Virus record (IMG/VR): IMGVR_UViG_3300025133_000257 | Coordinates: 1 to 40,855 of that record | Direction: 5' to 3' (one strand) | DNA: 40,855 nucleotides | Source: a virus | In this document: positions 35,185-40,855 of the stretch, piece after piece | How positions within the stretch are numbered: the stretch's first letter is position 1 | How the letters are laid out: each line of letters opens with the position of its first letter | Program-made: the position numbers and the translations under genes | Notes under the pieces: model-generated | The model's database searches: none | Told to the model about the DNA's origin: nothing | The model's input: the letters and a program-made list of their open reading frames with translations, nothing else

Positions 35185-36118
35185 TCCTCCAACCCACTCA
35201 GATGAAAAATCAACAAAAGAAGTTCTTGATGAACTTTCTATTAACACTTGTTGCGATGATGCTTGTATAGATTGTATAATTGATGGTGCGTGTCATACTG
35301 AATCTGGTTGTCCAGACGATTGTGGTGGTCCACACGGAAATCCTGTTTTCACCAGATGTGATGGTGATGATTGCGAACCACCATGTCCAAGAGAATGTTG
35401 GTCTTGTGGTCCACTTCAAATTAAAGAAGGTTATTGGGAGGATGCACAGTGGCATTGTGGATTTAATTCTTCTAGTCCATGTTGTGAATTGCAAAATTAT
35501 GATTGGGAACAAACATTCTGCAACGGTGGAGTTTCTTGCGAAGAACAAAAACGATTAAGTAAACTTGCAATGATGTGTTATTGGAGAAAATACACAAGAA
35601 ACGGGTCTTGTCAGTGTGAAGGGAATTGTCCATGCGAAGACGGACCTAACACAGACTGTCCAAATACTTGCTATTCCTGTGAAGATTTAATAAGAATGCA
35701 TAATGGTGGTAGTGAATGGTGTCATGCAGGTCCTGGTGGAACTGGAACGATGGATAGGCATATAAGAAGAACTTGTGGATTTTTGTGTAGTGAAAGTTCA
35801 GAATGTGCGGCCTGTATGGATTGTGAGTGTGATGACGGACCAATTATTCAGGTTGAAAAGAAAACTGCTAGGAGTATGGACCCACCGCGGGGTGGAGCGT
35901 GTTGTATCGATGGCATATGTAATGATGGATATACTAAAGTTTTCTGCCGAAATAGTGGTGGGGTGTATTATGGTGATGAAACATTATGTGAGGATTATCC
36001 ACAATGTGAAAACGATTATACCGACTGCGCTTCTGATATACAATGTCCTATTGGTTTGTGTTGTGAAAATGGACTATGTGTACCATGTGCGCGCGTTGGT
36101 GGAAGGGCATGGAGATAA
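35177..36118 (+). CDS. Cys-rich virion protein
   Basis: 313 residues starting inside the end of the giant gene (8-base overlap, ATGGCTAA), so the two are probably translated together; a GGAG site lies upstream. Cys is spread throughout in CC, CxxC and CxC clusters. Residues about 234-275 hold one standard repeat unit (G-G-A-C-C-I-D-G-I-C then C-R-N-S-G-G-V-Y-Y-G-D-E-T-L-C). Immediately after it is a WAP-like unit (D-I-Q-C-P-I-G-L-C-C-E-N-G-L-C-V-P-C), the same type as in the protein at 7593. This links the two repeat classes in one chain. No catalytic motif is visible. Confidence 0.55.
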   Translation: MANPPTHSDEKSTKEVLDELSINTCCDDACIDCIIDGACHTESGCPDDCGGPHGNPVFTRCDGDDCEPPCPRECWSCGPLQIKEGYWEDAQWHCGFNSSSPCCELQNYDWEQTFCNGGVSCEEQKRLSKLAMMCYWRKYTRNGSCQCEGNCPCEDGPNTDCPNTCYSCEDLIRMHNGGSEWCHAGPGGTGTMDRHIRRTCGFLCSESSECAACMDCECDDGPIIQVEKKTARSMDPPRGGACCIDGICNDGYTKVFCRNSGGVYYGDETLCEDYPQCENDYTDCASDIQCPIGLCCENGLCVPCARVGGRAWR

Positions 36119-36121
36119 CTA

Positions 36122-38116
36122 ATGCTATTTAATTATCAGAATAATCCTGAATCCCCACCAGAATGCGATAGGTGGTATGACCCAGATAGACATGACCTTT
36201 TTCTCTATGAAGATGTAAATGCGTCCCTGGACGTTATAGGTATTAATCCTAATTTTTATAATCCAGAATCTGCAAATGGATTTGATTATGATATGCCATC
36301 TTTCTCTTGTGTGGCTGCATCAAGGAGGAAAACGAATCAAATTCCGAATGGATCGCCGCCCGCTTCGTACACATGTGCATCTGGCGAACCTAGTCCGCCC
36401 CGATATATAGCAATCACCCCAAATCATGTGCTGGCAATTGCACATTATTGGGCTGTAGATGCCACCATTGGTCTCACACGTAAATTTTATGGAACTGTTG
36501 GTGGAAAGGGCCAGAATTATCAAAAAATTAAATGGACCAAATTGTATAAGTTGGGGAAGTTCAACGGATGGGATGAGTCTATGTTTGATCTTCCCGGAGA
36601 ATTGGCTATATTAGAATTTAAGGCTGCCGGGCAGAATATCGAAAATCCAGAAGACGGGGATTACAATACTTCGTTAGGTGACCCTATCTACGCGCCAGAT
36701 GTAGAAATAAAATATCCATATTATCTGCCTGAGATATTATCTCAGTATGATCCATTGGTGGAAAAAATTGAAAGCTTTCCTGGAATTGTATTTGGCCAAG
36801 ACATAAGAGGTCATATAGTGAGCCTCGTAGTTAGTGCATCATCGGCCGATGGTTTCAATACACCGAAAGAAAATTTGTGGATTGATTATCGGGGGCCCAG
36901 TTCAACCGAACCTCATGGTGACATTGATACCGCGGACCTGACGCAACCTCATCAGGGATTTATAGATGACCAACTTGCAAGAAAAGAAGATATGGGCGCA
37001 GTGTCCGCTTGGCAAGGGGATTCTGGTAGTTTATATTTTACACTCATACCCGATATGGGCACATACACGAATAATTCTCCTATTTTTGTGGCCCAGATGT
37101 ATGCACCTAATTTTACAAATGTATTACAAGACTATATCATACCGGGTGTCATAGAACCATATGATAATGAACACGGTACAGATTACGCAGATGCTGTGTG
37201 GGGGAGAATACTAACAAGGCAGTCAATGGGCATAGATGAAGTTGGTGCTTGTTGTGAAAATGTCGGTGCTGGTACAGAGTGCCATCATCGTTCACAATCC
37301 GATTGCTCGGCCGTTGGTGGTACATATATGGGTGATAACACAATATGCGGCACAAGTGATCCGAGTGATTCACACTCATGGCCGTGTGTTGGTGATGAAC
37401 CCGAAGGTGCATGTTGTGTTGGTCTTGGAGGTGTTGACAGTTGTGAATCTGTAAGCCCTGTAACGCAATGGGAGTGTGAATCACTCGGATCATATCAGGG
37501 AAATTTTACCGATTGTGAATTGTGTGCCCTGGCTGAGGGTGCTTGTTGTATGCCCGATGGTATATCGTGTGAATGGTTAGATGAAGTTGCTTGTACTTCT
37601 AAGAACGGTATATTGTTTGCTGACGAGGACTGCGCGGATGTTGATTGTAGTGAAAGTGCCACTGGTGCTTGTTGCATTGTTTGGCCATGGGAGACATGTG
37701 TTGATTGGCAGACACCCCAGCAATGCTGGGATGCAGTGGGAACATATAAAGGAGATGCCGTATCGTGCTATGATGGAATATGTGATGTAATAGGCGCATG
37801 TTGTGTTACAAATGGTGGCTGTCTTGACATTTCACAATTGGAATGCGGAAGTCTAGGAACATATAAAGGTGATGGCACAACTTGTATGACTGAGGTGTGT
37901 TATGATGACTGTGTATATTGTGCGGGTCGAGGAAGTTCCCCAAGAAATCAAATAAAATCACATCCAAACAAAATTGAAACCGATTATAAAAAAAATCATA
38001 TAGATGAAATAAAAGGCATTAATAATTACAGCAAGGTTCGACTGCCTAATGGAGAGTGTCAATGGATGGATTGTAATATGATGAACGGTTGTCCATATCC
38101 ACCATGCGGGGAATGA
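36122..38116 (+). CDS. Trypsin-like serine protease-fold protein fused to Cys repeats
   Basis: 664 residues. The N-terminal 330 residues match the chymotrypsin-fold plan: A-I-T-P-N-H-V-L-A-I-A-H-Y (His108 as the catalytic base), E-L-A-I-L-E at 160-165 in the place of the usual D-x-A-L-L, and W-Q-G-D-S-G-S at 297-303 with Ser301 as nucleophile. The acid is Glu160 at the expected Asp site or another nearby Asp, so activity is uncertain. From about 375 come five Cys units (G-A-C-C-type). The C-terminus has V-R-L-P-N-G-E-C-Q-W with C-P-Y-P-P-C, like the giant protein. It follows the previous stop by 3 bases with a GGAG site. A protease carried on the virion that processes host surface or virion proteins is a reasonable inference, unproven. 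Confidence 0.6.
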   Translation: MLFNYQNNPESPPECDRWYDPDRHDLFLYEDVNASLDVIGINPNFYNPESANGFDYDMPSFSCVAASRRKTNQIPNGSPPASYTCASGEPSPPRYIAITPNHVLAIAHYWAVDATIGLTRKFYGTVGGKGQNYQKIKWTKLYKLGKFNGWDESMFDLPGELAILEFKAAGQNIENPEDGDYNTSLGDPIYAPDVEIKYPYYLPEILSQYDPLVEKIESFPGIVFGQDIRGHIVSLVVSASSADGFNTPKENLWIDYRGPSSTEPHGDIDTADLTQPHQGFIDDQLARKEDMGAVSAWQGDSGSLYFTLIPDMGTYTNNSPIFVAQMYAPNFTNVLQDYIIPGVIEPYDNEHGTDYADAVWGRILTRQSMGIDEVGACCENVGAGTECHHRSQSDCSAVGGTYMGDNTICGTSDPSDSHSWPCVGDEPEGACCVGLGGVDSCESVSPVTQWECESLGSYQGNFTDCELCALAEGACCMPDGISCEWLDEVACTSKNGILFADEDCADVDCSESATGACCIVWPWETCVDWQTPQQCWDAVGTYKGDAVSCYDGICDVIGACCVTNGGCLDISQLECGSLGTYKGDGTTCMTEVCYDDCVYCAGRGSSPRNQIKSHPNKIETDYKKNHIDEIKGINNYSKVRLPNGECQWMDCNMMNGCPYPPCGE

Positions 38117-38126
38117 TATATAGTAT

Positions 38127-39833
38127 ATGAGTATTCAATTCAGAGCAAGAATTAAATCGGCAGGAGATTACACCAGCCTTCTTTCGGATACTGGGGTCTG
38201 TTGCTATCCAGATGGAAGTCAATCCGAAGTAGAAATTGCATACATTACATGTATGAATGCTGGAGGTTATTTCCAATATGTACAGGTTCTACAGGGAGAA
38301 ATACCAAGTGAAGTTGTTTGTCCCGATTTGAGCGATACGGGATGTTGTTGTGCGTGTGAATATGTTGATGATTATGATGCATATTTACAAAGTGTTGAGG
38401 ATGGTAGTCTTATACCACAATATACTAGTGGATTGAAAGATGTTTCTCTTTGTGAGTGTAATCGTATTGGTGGAGTTTGGAGTATTGATTCTTGTGACAC
38501 TTATAATGAGTGGGAAGATATTTTTAATCTATGTACTGGTGGAGCATATTCACACGGCACACCAGATCCAGTTGAACATGACAGAAGATTTCCAGAAGGT
38601 TGTTGTGTAAGTCATCAAGATGGTAGTGACGTAGATGGTGGTCCATATAAAGAATGTGTGCATGTTTGCTCTTCGGGTGAATGCTCTGATTTGCAAGAGG
38701 CCGCATGGCCGAGAGAGCAGTGTTGTCCAAATGTACCAAACGAATCTTTATGCATTGATTGCCCTGAGTGTTGTGCAAGTCATTATGCCACCGTTGCTTG
38801 TGGGAATGACCCAACAATACCCGAACAAGACCAGATTATGTGTGGTGAGGAAACCGCGGCAGCATATGCCGCCGGAGGGACTGCTTTTCTTGATGATGAA
38901 TTTGATAACATTTTAGTCATTCCTAAACAGTCCAGAGAAAAAAATATCGAGGAAAGATATAAGAATACTATAGCAGGAAAAGGAATAAAGGGTGTATCTT
39001 CTGTTTGTATTACAACAAAAGACAGAGTTAATTATGATTGTAAAATAAAAACCGAAAATTTATGTAGTGGAATTTGGATGGGATTAAATGATGCAGGATT
39101 TCCTTTTAAGTGCAATGATTCTGAAGTCACTACAATAAAAGATTTTCTTAAAAATGGAACAGTATCAAGAGAAGTTGTCGATGGGTGGAAAATTGGTCAA
39201 TATCAAATTGCAGGATACTATGCAGGCGTTTTCAATTATGGGGGGGAAGATGGCCATCATGAGAGTCTTGAAGGTCTTGGCAATCCAAAAACTGGGCGGT
39301 GGATTGACTATAAACTTGAGGGTGTATCAAACGATGTCAAAGAATTTAAATCTTTCACTAAGTCACAATATGCGGTTCTTATTTTGCCTAAGGATTTGGA
39401 GGATATGGGTGGCAGCACGGTGAAGCCTATTAAACTTCACTCAAACAATCGAAATATAATAAACCAATCGGTATCAAAATTTGACAGCGTTCGCAATATG
39501 CTCACACCTTTGGATAGGTTTAATGATGTTAATTCCTACATATACAACGGTATAGGTGGATGGGCAATACCTTCACACTACGCACTTGCGTGGATAGCCA
39601 AGCAGATTCAAAAACCCGAATTTATTGAAAATACAAAAAATAATAAAGCATATAAATGGGAGGATATGATAAGATCATATTGGAGTTCTACTTTGCTGGG
39701 AGTAAATAACCACCAACTTATTATGGCATACATTCAAGACTTTGACACAAAATTCGTTAGTGTGTGTCCTATTACTCGTAGGCGCCACTGGACTAGACCG
39801 GTACGTTTTGTAAAAATAAGCCCGGAGGTTTGA
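38127..39833 (+). CDS. Cys-rich protein with lectin-like (DUF1566-type) C-terminus
   Basis: 568 residues. The first 250 residues are Cys-rich with irregular CC clusters and one unit-like start (G-V-C-C-Y-P-D-G at about 23-30). The second half is Cys-poor and shows the lectin-like ending also found in the 20630 protein: G-Q-Y-Q-I-A-G-Y-Y-A-G-V-F (about 356-368), W-A-I-P-S-H at about 478, Y-W-S-S-T-L-L-G at about 518 and T-R-P-V-R-F-V-K-I at the end. A short Ala-rich stretch (A-A-A-Y-A-A-G-G) occurs near residue 248. I infer a second receptor-binding or ligand-binding spike. The start has a GGGAA-type weak site. Confidence 0.55.
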   Translation: MSIQFRARIKSAGDYTSLLSDTGVCCYPDGSQSEVEIAYITCMNAGGYFQYVQVLQGEIPSEVVCPDLSDTGCCCACEYVDDYDAYLQSVEDGSLIPQYTSGLKDVSLCECNRIGGVWSIDSCDTYNEWEDIFNLCTGGAYSHGTPDPVEHDRRFPEGCCVSHQDGSDVDGGPYKECVHVCSSGECSDLQEAAWPREQCCPNVPNESLCIDCPECCASHYATVACGNDPTIPEQDQIMCGEETAAAYAAGGTAFLDDEFDNILVIPKQSREKNIEERYKNTIAGKGIKGVSSVCITTKDRVNYDCKIKTENLCSGIWMGLNDAGFPFKCNDSEVTTIKDFLKNGTVSREVVDGWKIGQYQIAGYYAGVFNYGGEDGHHESLEGLGNPKTGRWIDYKLEGVSNDVKEFKSFTKSQYAVLILPKDLEDMGGSTVKPIKLHSNNRNIINQSVSKFDSVRNMLTPLDRFNDVNSYIYNGIGGWAIPSHYALAWIAKQIQKPEFIENTKNNKAYKWEDMIRSYWSSTLLGVNNHQLIMAYIQDFDTKFVSVCPITRRRHWTRPVRFVKISPEV

Positions 39834-39887
39834 CATATACATATTATAGTGTATAATTAGTTAGTGAGCCTTTATTATGGAGTTATT

Positions 39888-40427
39888 ATGGAAGAAAACA
39901 ATACATCAAAATTTAGAAAAGTACCAGTAGATCAAAACAAAAGAGGACTTAAAAAAACCTTTAGTATGGTGCAGAGTTTTGCCGTTGCATTAGCATCAAG
40001 GGGTGTAAACAACAAAAAAGTCAACAAACCAATCAAACAACTTAGAGTCTTGAGTTGCTTTGGCAATGAAAGTGTTGGTGGAGAACTTCCTCCTTGTGAA
40101 TATTTAGAACAAAGTAAGATTGATGATACAAAACATATTTGTGGTGGTTGTGGGTGTGGAGACCGAGAACAAACATTCTTAGTGCCAAAAGCAGACGAAT
40201 ATGGAAAATTAGATTATCCAAAACTTGCATGTCCTCTACAGATGCCAGGATTTACAGACTACATTGTCAGTACACCTGATGAGGCAGATGAACCTGTGAC
40301 TCGTAAATATTACATTGAGAATATTGATTATGAATCAATTAAAAACTTAGATGTTACTATCGGAGAACAGGAAAATCCAAATGAAGATAACAGACGCCAT
40401 CAAGAACCACAACAGAAGAAGTCGTAG
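39888..40427 (+). CDS. Small Cys-motif protein of unknown function
   Basis: The ATG at 39888 gives 179 residues and has a GGAG site at normal spacing; a GTG 24 bases upstream is in frame but lacks a good site. Cys residues are at 57, 70, 85, 88, 90 and 115, with C-G-G-C-G-C-G at 85-91, followed by Y-G-K-L-D-Y-P-K-L-A-C-P-L-Q-M-P-G-F. From memory, similar C-G-G-C-G-C and L-D-Y-P-x-L-x-C-P segments occur in uncharacterised proteins of other marine T4-like phages. The spacing could bind zinc or an iron-sulfur cluster. The N-terminus is basic. It overlaps the glycosyltransferase start by 47 bases in a different frame. Confidence 0.5.
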   Translation: MEENNTSKFRKVPVDQNKRGLKKTFSMVQSFAVALASRGVNNKKVNKPIKQLRVLSCFGNESVGGELPPCEYLEQSKIDDTKHICGGCGCGDREQTFLVPKADEYGKLDYPKLACPLQMPGFTDYIVSTPDEADEPVTRKYYIENIDYESIKNLDVTIGEQENPNEDNRRHQEPQQKKS

Positions 40428-40855
40428 AAGACAAGAAAACAAACAGAAAATAAATAAATCAATTTCTGTTTGTTATACCGTTAGAAACAGAACCAACTTA
40501 CAAAGCAAATATGGACCTTTAAGGTTATTAAAAAATTCTATAAATTCTGTTGTCAAAGCAAGTATGGGTATTAATTTTGAAATTGTAATTAGTGATTGGC
40601 AGTCCACAGATACCAATTATAGTTGGATTCCTAAAAATACCAAATTAATACCGATACATAAAGATAAATTTTCATTAGGAGAGGGGCGGAACATTTCTGC
40701 CAGAAATGCAAGATATAGTAATTTATTGTTTCTAGATGCAGATATGCTTATTGATTCTGAATTTTTAAGAAGATGTTTTAAATATCTGTCTGTTGGTAAA
40801 AGTTACTTTCCCTATCCGTGGTGTGTTTCCGAAAAGGATAAAGATAAATCTGAAA
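40381..40855 (+). CDS. Glycosyltransferase family 2-type protein, cut by window end
   Basis: The frame opens at the ATG at 40381 with an AGGAAA site in front and continues past the right edge (158 codons visible). The strand pattern S-I-S-V-C-Y-T-V-R-N-R (about 27-37), F-E-I-V-I-S-D-W-Q-S-T-D (about 72-83), F-S-L-G-E-G-R-N-I-S-A-R-N (about 103-115) and L-F-L-D-A-D-M-L-I at about 122-130 is the GT-A fold. D124-A-D126 would be the metal-binding DxD. It lies just after the virion protein block and may glycosylate virion proteins or host polymers. It overlaps the previous gene by 47 bases. Confidence 0.8.
   Translation, partial: MKITDAIKNHNRRSRRRQENKQKINKSISVCYTVRNRTNLQSKYGPLRLLKNSINSVVKASMGINFEIVISDWQSTDTNYSWIPKNTKLIPIHKDKFSLGEGRNISARNARYSNLLFLDADMLIDSEFLRRCFKYLSVGKSYFPYPWCVSEKDKDKSE

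Noticed and set aside
20630-39833. Eukaryotic origin because of collagen, integrin-type propeller, WAP-like and trypsin-like domains
   Set aside because: The genes lie without gaps among T4-type tail genes, have no introns and several have bacterial ribosome sites. These domain types are also common in bacteria and phages.
20630-39833. Diversity-generating retroelement
   Set aside because: Two lectin-like C-termini are suggestive, but no reverse transcriptase or template/variable repeat pair is seen in this window.
39864-39887. GTG start for the Cys-motif protein
   Set aside because: The ATG at 39888 has a GGAG site at the right distance; the GTG does not.

Overview
The window is a piece of the virion-structure region of a T4-like tailed phage with a contractile tail. 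The evidence is a block of recognisable T4-type tail genes: baseplate hub assembly (gp26-like and possibly gp51-like), a tail-tube-fold protein, the head-completion nuclease gp4, a tube/baseplate junction protein (gp48/54-like), baseplate wedges gp53, gp25 and gp6, a probable hub gp27 and a possible gp8. The DNA is AT-rich and densely packed. Several gene starts have TATAAATA just upstream, the T4 late-promoter word. There are no tRNAs, integrase, capsid genes or bacterial genes. The host cannot be read directly. The abundant GACC-type Cys-rich repeats resemble, from memory, repeats in secreted proteins of marine Planctomycetes (Phycisphaerae) and in marine viral metagenomes, so a marine phage is the best guess.

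Layout: 1-1787 is on the minus strand (gp51-like fragment, gp26-like, tube-fold protein, gp4). The strand switches at 1788-1863, and everything after is on the plus strand. 1864-6091 encodes the tube junction protein, gp53 and the hub. 6094-9242 holds two inserted Cys-rich genes, the second extremely so, with WAP-like CC repeats. 9271-10101 encodes a small protein whose C-terminus looks like the missing last domain of the hub. 10208-15754 encodes gp25, gp6, a wedge-associated protein and a gp8-like protein. 15773-20612 encodes three tail or fibre proteins. 20630-39833 is a 19-kb run of seven giant or Cys-rich proteins: three start with collagen-like Gly-X-Y stretches, two end in a C-type-lectin-like (DUF1566-type) domain, one carries a seven-bladed FG-GAP propeller, one carries a trypsin-like protease domain, and most carry arrays of the Cys-rich repeat. 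The window ends with a small Cys-motif protein and the start of a family 2-type glycosyltransferase.

The unusual system here is a disulfide-rich (or metal-binding) adhesive coat built onto a standard T4-like baseplate. One Cys repeat family, Ser-Asp hexanucleotide linkers and collagen-like stems recur across neighbouring genes. They are mixed with domains normally seen on cell surfaces (integrin-type propeller, lectin fold, protease). Cys-bearing segments even interrupt gp53 and the gp8-like wedge protein. The repeats are partly near-identical at DNA level, which points to ongoing shuffling.
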